A stretch of 6,221 nt of DNA. It comes from Gemmatimonadota bacterium. Lineage in GTDB: Bacteria; Latescibacterota; UBA2968; UBA8231. The notes under the pieces are model-generated. The model did no database searches and was not told the origin of the DNA. It saw only the letters and a list, made by a program, of their open reading frames with translations. Location: positions 1 to 6,221 of the forward strand of contig JAPOZF010000717.1 in the NCBI GenBank assembly GCA_026706165.1, given 5' to 3'. This document shows, one piece after another, positions 1 through 5,829 of this stretch (position 1 is its first letter; every line of letters begins with the position of its first letter). A program made the position numbers and the translations under genes.

Positions 1-131
1 TCGTCGATTTCGGGCTGGTAGGACCGCGGGGCGAGGCCGAGCCGGTAGCCGGCCCGCCCCAGCAGGTTGACGGTGGCGTCGCGGAGGCTGCCTGACGGCA
101 ACCCCAGGTTCAGTCTGCTCTGCACGCTCAT
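1..131 (-). CDS. hisG: ATP phosphoribosyltransferase HisG, N-terminal part (cut by window edge)
   Basis: HisG catalyses the first step of histidine biosynthesis, joining ATP and PRPP to give phosphoribosyl-ATP in the cytoplasm. Only the first 43 codons are visible, beginning MSVQSRLNLGLPSGSLRDAT and ending near PRSYQPEID. The pattern LxLGLPxGSLxxAT, then a hydrophobic helix ending in AGY, then RSYxPxIDD, matches the amino end of HisG as I know it, especially forms that begin LKLGIPKGSLQDAT. The usual Lys of the PKGS motif is Ser here. The ATG (131-129) overlaps the stop of the upstream HEAT-repeat gene in an ATGA arrangement, so translation is probably coupled. A GGGGAG stretch lies only 2 bases before the start. 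Because the protein is cut, I cannot tell whether it is the long form with the C-terminal regulatory domain. Identification rests on 43 residues recalled from family knowledge, with no alignment run. Confidence 0.78.
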   Translation of the reverse strand, partial: MSVQSRLNLGLPSGSLRDATVNLLGRAGYRLGLAPRSYQPEID

Positions 132-1138
132 ATCTCCCCGGTATTCGGTTGCCGGGCCTTCAGCTCCCGCAGGGTTTCCAGCACCCTGCCGGCCTCGCGC
201 CGGTCCTCGTCGGTGCCGGACTCGGCCAGGGGCCGCAGGTGCGGGGCGGCCTTTTGCGCCCCCATCATTTCGAGGGAGCGGACCGCCTTGGTCCTGATCG
301 TCTGCATCGGCTCCTCCAGCGAGGCGATCAGCGCCTCGGCGACGTTCTCACGGGTGCGCTCCGATATCGGCCGGGGCCGCGGAGCCTTCCCGGAGGCGAG
401 TTGGCCGAGCGCCTGAACCGCCACGTGCCGCACCCTGGCCGAGGGGTCGCGGGTCATGCGGATGATCTCCTCGGCGGCGCCGCGGTAGCCGAACTGGCGG
501 ATCCCCAGAAGCGCGTTCACCCTGACCTTGGGGGTCGGGTCCCGGAGGGCGCGGAACACCACCCGGTAGGCGGAGTCGCCGACCGCCGGCTCCAGGGAAT
601 CGGTGTAGCAGCGGCCGAGGGCCCTGATCACCTCCTTGCGGACCTCCCTGGATGCCTCGCCGGCGTAGCGCAGCATGGGCTCGACCGCCTGCGGCGCCTG
701 CAGCTCGCCGAGGCTCCAGGCGGCGACGGCGGCCACCATCGCGGACTTGTCGTCGAGGGCGGTGATCAGCGCCGGGGCCGCCTCGGGGTTTCTCAGGCGG
801 CCGAGAAGCCGGACCACCTCGAAGCGCACCCGGGTGTACTCGGAATCCGCCTCTTCCATCAGCCTCGGCACGATCTCGTCGCCGTAGAGCAGCAGCTTGG
901 CGGCGGCCTGTTCCCGCTCCTTGCTCTGCTGGCTGTGCAGGAGATGGATGTAGGGCTCGGGCGACGGTTTCGAGCAGCCGGTGAGAGCGGTGCCGGCGAC
1001 GGTCCCGCCCCAGAACAGGGGGACGGCGAGCAGGACGGCTCCGGCGGCCGGCGGAAACGACCGCCGGATGCGGGAAGCGTCGAATTTGGGAAATGCTCTC
1101 ATCGCTGGAAATTCACCGTCGATTCGCCGGAACTGCAT
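128..1138 (-). CDS. HEAT-repeat lipoprotein, function unknown
   Basis: This predicted exported lipoprotein has a basic segment (RIRR, residues 23-26), a hydrophobic stretch (about 29-52) and a lipobox LTGC with Cys55. Ser follows the Cys, so there is no inner-membrane-retention Asp at +2. From about residue 63 to 325 it is a run of roughly six or seven helical HEAT / PBS-lyase-like repeats. Typical units include VRFEVVRLLGRLRNPEAAPAL (part of 104-124), VRKEVIRALGR and VRHVAVQALGQL. A basic, proline-rich linker (about 250-260) interrupts the array. Such repeats are protein-binding scaffolds, and no catalytic motif is visible. The start is uncertain. Met1 has only a weak upstream AGGCGA, and Met13 (ATG at 1102-1100) would give a signal peptide of more usual length (43 residues to the Cys). 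The gene overlaps hisG by 4 bp downstream and follows the epimerase after 117 bp. A periplasmic adaptor or assembly role is possible but not shown. Confidence 0.85.
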   Translation of the reverse strand: MQFRRIDGEFPAMRAFPKFDASRIRRSFPPAAGAVLLAVPLFWGGTVAGTALTGCSKPSPEPYIHLLHSQQSKEREQAAAKLLLYGDEIVPRLMEEADSEYTRVRFEVVRLLGRLRNPEAAPALITALDDKSAMVAAVAAWSLGELQAPQAVEPMLRYAGEASREVRKEVIRALGRCYTDSLEPAVGDSAYRVVFRALRDPTPKVRVNALLGIRQFGYRGAAEEIIRMTRDPSARVRHVAVQALGQLASGKAPRPRPISERTRENVAEALIASLEEPMQTIRTKAVRSLEMMGAQKAAPHLRPLAESGTDEDRREAGRVLETLRELKARQPNTGEI

Positions 1139-1145
1139 TCAAATC

Positions 1146-1167
1146 GCCTATATCAATATATAAGGGC
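1146..1167. other. AT-rich imperfect hairpin just upstream of the HEAT-lipoprotein gene
   Basis: GCC (1146-1148) pairs with GGC (1165-1167), and TATAT (1149-1153) pairs with ATATA (1158-1162). The loop is CAAT, and two bases (1163-1164) bulge. The site lies 8 bp before the annotated ATG of the lipoprotein gene and stands out as AT-rich in GC-rich DNA. It could sequester the weak ribosome site of Met1, contain a -10-like promoter element, or mark the end of an old mobile element. None of these can be decided from the sequence alone. Confidence 0.4.
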
Positions 1168-1207
1168 AGCTGGACACTGACGGAAGGCAGCCGGACACTG
1201 AGGGAAC
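1166..1207. repeat. Two tandem copies of a 21-bp repeat
   Basis: Copies at 1166-1186 and 1187-1207 lie head to tail with 3 mismatches in 21 positions. Both share the core GGACACTGA and begin GCAGC. They sit in the non-coding gap between the epimerase stop and the lipoprotein start, directly beside the AT-rich hairpin. Tandem short repeats of this kind occur at the ends of some insertion sequences as transposase binding sites, but no transposase gene is present here. They could instead be a regulatory protein's paired binding site: 21 bp is two helical turns, so both copies would face the same side of the DNA. Confidence 0.75.
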
Positions 1208-1255
1208 ACTCGGTTGGGCTCGGTTCCGTGTCGACCCTGGTTTCCCGGCCAAGGG
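1194..1255 (-). terminator. Weak hairpins after the epimerase stop codon (possible attenuator or terminator)
   Basis: Immediately after the epimerase stop, CCAAGGG (1249-1255) can pair with CCCTGG (1235-1240) with one bulged base. Further on, GTTCC and GTGTC (1223-1232) pair with GGAAC (1203-1207) and GACAC (1194-1198), leaving a bulge of TGAG. Neither hairpin is followed by a run of U in the minus-strand transcript, so this is not a standard intrinsic terminator. It may only soften readthrough into the lipoprotein gene, or it may be chance. Confidence 0.2.
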
Positions 1256-2260
1256 CTACTCCAGCAGACCTCGCGATTCGAGCTCGCTTACGGCGCTGGA
1301 GACGCGGTCCTCCGGATGCTGGCTTCCCGCCCATTCGACGAGATCCCGCAGTCCGGCTTCCAGCGGTACCCGGGGAGAGAAGCCGAGGGCTTTCTCGATT
1401 TTTCCGATGTCGGCGACACAGTGCATGATGTCCGCGGCGCGGACCCGGCCGCTGGGCCCGATCCTGCCGGTGAAACCGAGCTCCCCGGCGAGGCGTCCCG
1501 CCAGATCGAGGACCGAGGTCGCGGTTCCGGTACCGACGTTGTAGGGGCCGCTGGGGCAACTCCCGTCGAGGGCGAGGCAGATCCCCTGGACGATGTCCCG
1601 GACGTGGACGAAATCGCGGGTCTGGGTGCCGTCGCCGAAAATGACGGGTGCCTGCCCGTTCAACAGCCGCGAGGCGAAGATCGCCGCAACCCCGGTGTAG
1701 GGGTTGTTCAGGGACTGCCCCGGACCGTAGGCGTTGAAGAATCTCAGGGCGACCGTGGGAATCCCGTAGGCGCGGCCGAGGGAAAGGGAGAGCTCCTCCT
1801 GGTCCCGCTTGGTGACGGCGTACACCGACGTCGGCCTGAGCGGGTGGTTCTCGCCGGTCAGGTGCGGATCCCCCTCCCCGTATATCAACATGGAGGAAGC
1901 CACCACCACCTTCGAGATGCTGTCACGGCGCTCGAGCACCTGCTCCCACAGGACCGCGGTTCCGGTGCAGTTGACGTCGACATAGTGCTTCACTTCGTAC
2001 ATCGACTGGCCGACCCCGACTGCGGAGGCCAGGTGCACGATGCGGTCGACCCCGTCGAGGCACCTCGCCACTGTGTCCGGGTCGCGAACGTCGCCGGTCA
2101 CCAACTCGGCGTTTCCCGCACCGATGCGGAGCGGCTGCTCTCCGTGGACCTGGGGGTCGAAGTTGTCGAGAACGCGGACGCCGCGTCCATCCGAGACCAA
2201 CTGGCTCACCAGGTGGGAGCCGATAAAACCTGCCCCGCCGGTCACCAGGACCTTGCCCAT
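1256..2260 (-). CDS. NAD-dependent nucleotide-sugar epimerase, dTDP-L-rhamnose 4-epimerase-like
   Basis: This cytoplasmic extended short-chain dehydrogenase/reductase has 334 residues, a normal length. The NAD-binding motif is TGGAGFIG (residues 7-14), with Asp32 in the RVLDNFD stretch placed to hold the adenosine ribose. The catalytic set is Ser123 (ASSMLIYG), Tyr147 and Lys151 (SVYAVTK). RFFNAYGP (173-180) and GDGTQTRDFVHVRDI (209-223) form the sugar-nucleotide side. The signatures PQVHG (36-40) and AVGVGQSMYE (80-89) are ones I associate with dTDP-L-rhamnose 4-epimerases, which make dTDP-6-deoxy-L-talose; a UDP-glucose 4-epimerase or other sugar epimerase remains possible. The start is secure: GGGAGGTG lies 5 bases upstream of the ATG. 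The gene is divergent from the flippase operon and may supply its sugar donor. The cysteine-containing insert I remember between the YGEG and SVYA motifs in many relatives is missing. Confidence 0.9.
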   Translation of the reverse strand: MGKVLVTGGAGFIGSHLVSQLVSDGRGVRVLDNFDPQVHGEQPLRIGAGNAELVTGDVRDPDTVARCLDGVDRIVHLASAVGVGQSMYEVKHYVDVNCTGTAVLWEQVLERRDSISKVVVASSMLIYGEGDPHLTGENHPLRPTSVYAVTKRDQEELSLSLGRAYGIPTVALRFFNAYGPGQSLNNPYTGVAAIFASRLLNGQAPVIFGDGTQTRDFVHVRDIVQGICLALDGSCPSGPYNVGTGTATSVLDLAGRLAGELGFTGRIGPSGRVRAADIMHCVADIGKIEKALGFSPRVPLEAGLRDLVEWAGSQHPEDRVSSAVSELESRGLLE

Positions 2261-2265
2261 GCTTT

Positions 2266-2273
2266 CACCTCCC
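2266..2273 (-). promoter_or_regulatory. Strong ribosome binding site of the epimerase gene
   Basis: On the minus strand the sequence reads GGGAGGTG, followed by AAAGC and the ATG at 2260. This is close to the consensus and well spaced, and it fixes the epimerase start. It is the clearest ribosome site in the window; the other genes use overlaps or weaker sites. Confidence 0.85.
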
Positions 2274-2349
2274 GCGATTGCTTCCCGAAGCAGCCAAGTC
2301 GGATATCCCGAAGTCCGGGAATTGGCGTAACTTGATTATCTATACGAGC

Positions 2350-2365
2350 TTGTAATCTTGTAATC
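2350..2365. repeat. Tandem 8-bp repeat TTGTAATC x2
   Basis: TTGTAATC occurs twice back to back (2350-2357 and 2358-2365), and a related CTTGATTATC lies at 2331-2340. The cluster is in the AT-rich middle of the divergent promoter region. It could be a repeated operator half-site or simply duplicate -10-like TAATCT hexamers for the flippase promoter. Confidence 0.6.
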
Positions 2366-2409
2366 TAGGGAGAGCAAGGTTTTCCGACCACGAAAGTCTG
2401 CCGGGGAAT

Positions 2410-3894
2410 TTGCAGTCACCAGACGACACGGAGGGACGGGCGCTCCGGCGGATTGCGCGGGGTGCCGTCCAGACCCTGGGAAGCGCCTACGCGGGCAGGT
2501 TCGTCAACTGGGTCGCCATCGTCGTCCTCACCCGGGCGCTCGCCCCGGAGGACTTCGGCAACGTCGCCCTGGCCGCATCCACGCTGGCCCTGGTGGCTGC
2601 CCTGCGCAATTTCGGCCTGCACAACGCCCTTCTGCATTACCAACGGGTCGACGATCTCGCTCCCACCCACTTCCTCCTCAACACCGCCCTCGGGGCAATC
2701 ACCGCCCTCGGGGCGATCGCGCTGGCCTGGTTCTTCGTCGACGGCGAGTACGGCCGCAGCGTGGCAACGGCCCTGTCGGTCTTCGCCGCCTTCGATCTTC
2801 TCCGGGCCACCGCCCAGACGGCTGAAACGCAGCTCAGGCACGACCTCGAGTTCGGCTCCCTGGCGAAAGCCCATGCCCTCGCCCTGATCGCGGCGGCAGC
2901 CGCGGGCATCGCGGTGGCCTACCTCGGGGGGGGGATCTGGGCTCTCATCCTCAGCCACTCCACCTACGGGATCGGCTACGTCCTCGTCTACTGCGTCCTG
3001 CTCTGGCGCCGCCGCTTCCCGTTTCGCTTTCGCCTTTCCGATTTCGACCCCGCCGAAGGCCGCCGTCTGCTCCGGTACGGCGTATGGATCTGGCTCGGGG
3101 TGATCCTGCAGACCTTCCTGCTCAATTTCGACCGGCTCGCGGTCTACATCATCCTCGACCCGAGGACACTCGGGTTCTACGACCGCGCCCACGTATTCGC
3201 GCAGCTGCCGACCGGGGCTCTCACGCACGCCCTTATCGGCATCATGATCACCGTGTTTGCGCGGTATCACGAGGACCGGCAGCAGCTTTCAAACGCTTTT
3301 CGACGCACACTGAGATGGATACCGAGGTCTGCGGTGCCTCTTTCGGTTCTGCTCGCCATCGAGATCCCGGTTCTCACCAGCCTCCTTCTGGGAGACGAGT
3401 GGCTTCCCCTGGCCCCCATTCTGCGGTACCTGCTCCTTTTCTCCATCTGCCGCCCTCTCCAGGAAGCGGCCCTGGCGCTGCTGCGCAGTATCGGAGACCC
3501 GCGGGGCTCCGCAGGCTTCCTCGCGGTACAGGCCGGCGTCCTTCTGATTGCGGTCCCTCTTCTCACTCGAACTCTCGCCGTCGAAGGCACCGCCCTGGCG
3601 ATGAGCCTGACCGCCCTCGCCGGAACGATTCTCGCCCTGCGCCGCTGCAGCCTGTACGTCGAGGTTCCGTGGATGCGCAGCCTCGCGCCTCCCCTGCTGG
3701 CGGCGTTGGCCGCAGCCGGAGCGCGGCTTGCCGCCCACCCGTTCATCGCCGACTTCCCGCCGGCGGCGGCCTTGGTCCTCGGGGTGCTTCTGTTCGTGTC
3801 TTCCTACTGTACCGCCCTTTTGGTTTGTGAAGGGCGAACTTTGCTGACCGAGTTGCGAACACTCCGCCAGGTAATGAGCCGGGATCCTGAATGA
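2410..3894 (+). CDS. Wzx-like polysaccharide / lipid-linked oligosaccharide flippase
   Basis: This multi-pass inner-membrane protein of 494 residues is predicted to flip undecaprenyl-linked glycan units to the periplasmic face for O-antigen, capsule or exopolysaccharide assembly. The N-terminal pattern GSAYAGRFVNWVAIVVLTRA (24-43) followed by LAPEDFG is typical of the polysaccharide-synthesis/flippase family, as is the GFYDRA segment (255-260) in the middle. About 12-14 hydrophobic segments alternate with Arg-rich cytoplasmic loops (for example RRRFPFRFR, 200-208). Length fits Wzx and WzxC-type proteins. No ATG precedes the membrane region, so the TTG at 2410 is the best start, with CCGGGGAA just upstream at rather short spacing. 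The frame is open upstream only to 2356. The last 4 bp overlap the next gene. A 9-G run (2926-2934) and an 18-bp in-frame tandem repeat (2683-2718) lie within it. The sugar specificity cannot be read from sequence. Confidence 0.9.
   Translation: MQSPDDTEGRALRRIARGAVQTLGSAYAGRFVNWVAIVVLTRALAPEDFGNVALAASTLALVAALRNFGLHNALLHYQRVDDLAPTHFLLNTALGAITALGAIALAWFFVDGEYGRSVATALSVFAAFDLLRATAQTAETQLRHDLEFGSLAKAHALALIAAAAAGIAVAYLGGGIWALILSHSTYGIGYVLVYCVLLWRRRFPFRFRLSDFDPAEGRRLLRYGVWIWLGVILQTFLLNFDRLAVYIILDPRTLGFYDRAHVFAQLPTGALTHALIGIMITVFARYHEDRQQLSNAFRRTLRWIPRSAVPLSVLLAIEIPVLTSLLLGDEWLPLAPILRYLLLFSICRPLQEAALALLRSIGDPRGSAGFLAVQAGVLLIAVPLLTRTLAVEGTALAMSLTALAGTILALRRCSLYVEVPWMRSLAPPLLAALAAAGARLAAHPFIADFPPAAALVLGVLLFVSSYCTALLVCEGRTLLTELRTLRQVMSRDPE
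2683..2718 (+). repeat. 18-bp in-frame tandem duplication inside the flippase gene
   Basis: Copies at 2683-2700 and 2701-2718 differ at one base and encode TALGAI twice (residues 92-97 and 98-103) within a predicted membrane helix. Because the unit is 18 bp, gain or loss of a copy keeps the frame and lengthens or shortens the helix by six residues. A recent duplication is the simplest explanation. Confidence 0.85.
2926..2934 (+). repeat. Homopolymer run of nine G inside the flippase gene
   Basis: Nine consecutive G encode Gly173-Gly175 in YLGGGIW. The same peptide could be written without a homopolymer, so the run is a potential slippage site. A change of one base would shift the frame and truncate the flippase in its first half. 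Runs of this kind act as on/off switches for surface-glycan genes in some bacteria. Here it may also be chance in GC-rich DNA. Confidence 0.9.
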
Positions 3895-5813
3895 GAACGG
3901 TTTCCATCGACCATCTCAAACTGACTCGACACCCCTCCCTGGCGGTTTTCCTGTCTTACTTCCTGTGCAGCCTCGTCTTCACTTTTCCGCTGATTCTTCG
4001 CCTGACGACCCACGTCCCGGGGCAAGAGGTGGAAGGAGACGTTCCAACTTACATATGGAATCTGTGGTGGATGCAGCAGGCCCTGACCGGGGGGATTTCC
4101 CCGTTTTTTTGCGAATTCATCTTCGCTCCCTACGGGGTGTCGCTGGTATTCCACGCCTTCGTCTTCGTCAAAGCTCTCCTGGCAGTGCCCATGCAGTGGT
4201 TCTGTACTGCCTGGACCGCCTACAACATCCTGATCCTGGGGACCTTCACGCTGGCAGGTTGGGGAATGTTCCTGCTGGCCCACCACCTGACCCGGGATCG
4301 TCGGGCCGCCTGGGTCGCCGGTCTGATTTTCGCCTTCAGCCCCTACATGCTGACCCGCAGCCTCTGCCATTTCAATTACCTGTCCAGTGAGTGGATTCCC
4401 CTCTATGTCCTTTGCCTGATCCGCCTGCTTGAAACAAAAAGCCTTCGTTGGGCCTGGGGCGGGGCGCTGTGTCTCCTGCTGACGGCCTACTGCGAATACT
4501 ACTATCTCATATACCTGTTCTTGTTCACCTTCTTTTTTCTCGGCTGGCGATTTTTCAACAATCGGGCTGAAGTGTTGAACCGGACCTTTCTCGTCCGCTT
4601 CACACTTATGGGTGCGGCGGCAACGGCAGGGTTTGCACCGGTTTTATGGGCGCTTCTGGGCAATTCCCAGGGTGGTTATCTCTATGGGGGGTGGGGCGCT
4701 TCGGCCAAATACGGAGCAGACCTTCTCGCCTTCATTACGCCGCCGCCGGGCAGCCTGCTTTACGGCGATATCGGTGCCGAACTCTACCGGACATTCTCCG
4801 GCGGAAATTCGCGGGAGGGCACGGTCTTTGCCGGCTACGTGGCGCTGGGACTCGCCGCAGTTTGCGCCCTGCGCCTGCGCGGCAACCAGGAAGTCCGCCC
4901 CTGGCTGTGGCTTACCCTGGGGGCTTTTCTGTTGTCTCTGGGCCCCCTGCTCCACGTCGCGGGAAACTTCGTTTTCGGAACGGGAGAATGGCGATTCGCA
5001 GTGCCCATGCCCTACCTGGGAGTCCGCTATCTGCCCTTGATAAAGGGAGCACGGGTAGCGGCGCGAATCGACATAATGGTCATGTTGGGCCTGGCGGTGC
5101 TGAGTGCTTTTTGTGTGCGTTACCTGCTGGCACGTACTCCCCGCCCGCTACTCTGGACGGCGGCGATCCCGTTGTCGATCGGCCTTGAGTACCTCAGGAT
5201 GCCCTACCCTGTTGCACCCGTAGATATCCCCCCCGCCTATGCGGAGATCGCCCGCGATCGGCGCGACTTGACCGTAATGGAGGTGCCCCTCGGGTGGCGA
5301 ACAGGCTGGGGAACTACCGGACGCCCGTTCGACAGGCAACAACTGTATCAGACAGTCCACGGCAAGCGTCTGTTAGGTGGGTTCGTTACGCGCCTTCCCG
5401 ATAGCGAACTGCAAAAAATGACTGCGTTACCGGGGATCGGGCAGCTCCTGGCCCTCCAGGAAGACCTGCCGCCGCCTTTTTCCGAAACAGCCGCCCGCAA
5501 GCCCTTTATCCGGGCCCAGTTGAAGGAGCTGTTGCCTGCCTTGCCGGAATTCCTGCGTGAGCGGATCTTGGGGGATGCCAGTGTGAGCCGCTTCCTCTCG
5601 GAAAAGCCGAAAGAGGAATTCCCTCCCTCAGGATCGCTCCGCGACCTGGTGGAAGTAGGGAATCTGGGTTACGTGGTCATGCATCCACCATACAGTGGCT
5701 ACCCGCCGATCAAGCGCTATCTCGAGGAAGAACTACCTCTGGAGCAGTTTTTTGAAGGAGATGGGGTTGTGGCCTACCGGGTGCGGCAGCAGATGGAAAC
5801 TACGGGAAATTGA
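3891..5813 (+). CDS. Large multi-pass membrane protein, GT-C glycosyltransferase-like
   Basis: This is a 640-residue integral membrane protein. TM1 (about 17-37) is followed by an outer loop with Glu48-Gly49-Asp50 and the aromatic stretch YIWNLWWMQQAL (54-65). An acidic pair after TM1 is the usual place for the catalytic Asp in GT-C enzymes, which take sugar from a polyprenyl-phosphate donor on the periplasmic side. About 9-11 further hydrophobic segments follow to about residue 435, including a Tyr/Phe-rich one (CEYYYLIYLFLF, 201-212) and a conserved-looking loop LIKGARVAARIDIMVMLGLA (383-402). The remaining 200 residues are probably a soluble domain with MEVPLGWR (463-470). The ATG overlaps the flippase stop (ATGA), with GGGAT 7 bases upstream, so the two are likely translationally coupled. 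It lies between a flippase and a GT2, which supports a glycan role. I cannot assign a substrate. A YfhO-like or other uncharacterised membrane family is the alternative. Confidence 0.75.
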   Translation: MRTVSIDHLKLTRHPSLAVFLSYFLCSLVFTFPLILRLTTHVPGQEVEGDVPTYIWNLWWMQQALTGGISPFFCEFIFAPYGVSLVFHAFVFVKALLAVPMQWFCTAWTAYNILILGTFTLAGWGMFLLAHHLTRDRRAAWVAGLIFAFSPYMLTRSLCHFNYLSSEWIPLYVLCLIRLLETKSLRWAWGGALCLLLTAYCEYYYLIYLFLFTFFFLGWRFFNNRAEVLNRTFLVRFTLMGAAATAGFAPVLWALLGNSQGGYLYGGWGASAKYGADLLAFITPPPGSLLYGDIGAELYRTFSGGNSREGTVFAGYVALGLAAVCALRLRGNQEVRPWLWLTLGAFLLSLGPLLHVAGNFVFGTGEWRFAVPMPYLGVRYLPLIKGARVAARIDIMVMLGLAVLSAFCVRYLLARTPRPLLWTAAIPLSIGLEYLRMPYPVAPVDIPPAYAEIARDRRDLTVMEVPLGWRTGWGTTGRPFDRQQLYQTVHGKRLLGGFVTRLPDSELQKMTALPGIGQLLALQEDLPPPFSETAARKPFIRAQLKELLPALPEFLRERILGDASVSRFLSEKPKEEFPPSGSLRDLVEVGNLGYVVMHPPYSGYPPIKRYLEEELPLEQFFEGDGVVAYRVRQQMETTGN

Positions 5814-5823
5814 AGGGAAAGGG
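5814..5823 (+). promoter_or_regulatory. Purine-rich ribosome binding site of the GT2 gene
   Basis: AGGGAAAGGG fills most of the 16-bp gap after the membrane-protein stop and lies 6 bases before a TTG. It supports the TTG at 5830 over the in-frame ATG at 5761. That ATG has AAGGAG directly abutting it (no spacer) and would overlap the previous gene by 53 bp. Confidence 0.6.
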
Positions 5824-5829
5824 TTTCGA

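Larger units (their letters stand above)
2261..2409. promoter_or_regulatory. Divergent intergenic region, likely promoters for both gene sets
   Basis: This 149-bp gap separates divergent genes, so it should hold promoters in both directions. Its centre (about 2325-2367) is markedly AT-rich. Toward the flippase, TTGATT (2332-2337) resembles a -35 element, with TAATCT at 2353-2358 (15 bp away) and again at 2361-2366 as candidate -10 elements; neither spacing is ideal. On the minus strand TATAGATAAT is a possible -10 for the epimerase, but no good -35 is seen. A small hairpin, TCCCG/CGGGA with a 5-base loop (2306-2320), lies in the presumed epimerase leader. Assignments are by eye. Confidence 0.45.

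Noticed and set aside
149..1180. A 343-codon open frame on the plus strand opposite the HEAT-repeat gene
   Set aside because: Low-complexity Gly/Leu/His/Arg-rich translation with no domain. The minus-strand frame has a lipobox and regular HEAT repeats and is coupled to hisG.
2306..2320. TCCCG/CGGGA hairpin as a terminator or riboswitch
   Set aside because: The stem is only 5 bp, there is no U run, and the leader is too short and unstructured to match a riboswitch I know.
1214..2335. A 373-codon open frame on the plus strand opposite the epimerase
   Set aside because: It is antisense to a clear epimerase with all catalytic motifs. The translation is Gly/Val/Asp/Arg-rich with no recognisable domain, as expected opposite a GC-rich gene.
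2416..3270. A 284-codon open frame on the minus strand opposite the flippase
   Set aside because: Highly charged Glu/Gly/Asp-rich shadow of a membrane-protein gene; no ribosome site or motif supports it.
3084..3830. A 248-codon plus-strand frame inside the flippase gene, which might suggest a frameshift
   Set aside because: The flippase frame stays open with good membrane segments through to 3894, and the alternative is Arg/Pro/Ser-rich with no domain.
4104..4110. Seven-T run in the GT-C-like gene as a second slippage site
   Set aside because: Seven T is short and simply encodes Phe codons in a membrane-protein gene; it is weak evidence for phase variation.
3804..4370. A 188-codon minus-strand frame across the flippase/GT-C-like junction
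   Set aside because: It crosses a well-supported ATGA overlap of two plus-strand genes, and its Gln/Glu/Gly-rich translation has no motif.
5761..5829. Upstream ATG at 5761 as the start of the GT2 gene
   Set aside because: Its AAGGAG abuts the ATG with no spacer, it overlaps the previous gene by 53 bp, and the added residues do not look like the GT2 fold. The TTG at 5830 has a well-spaced purine-rich site.
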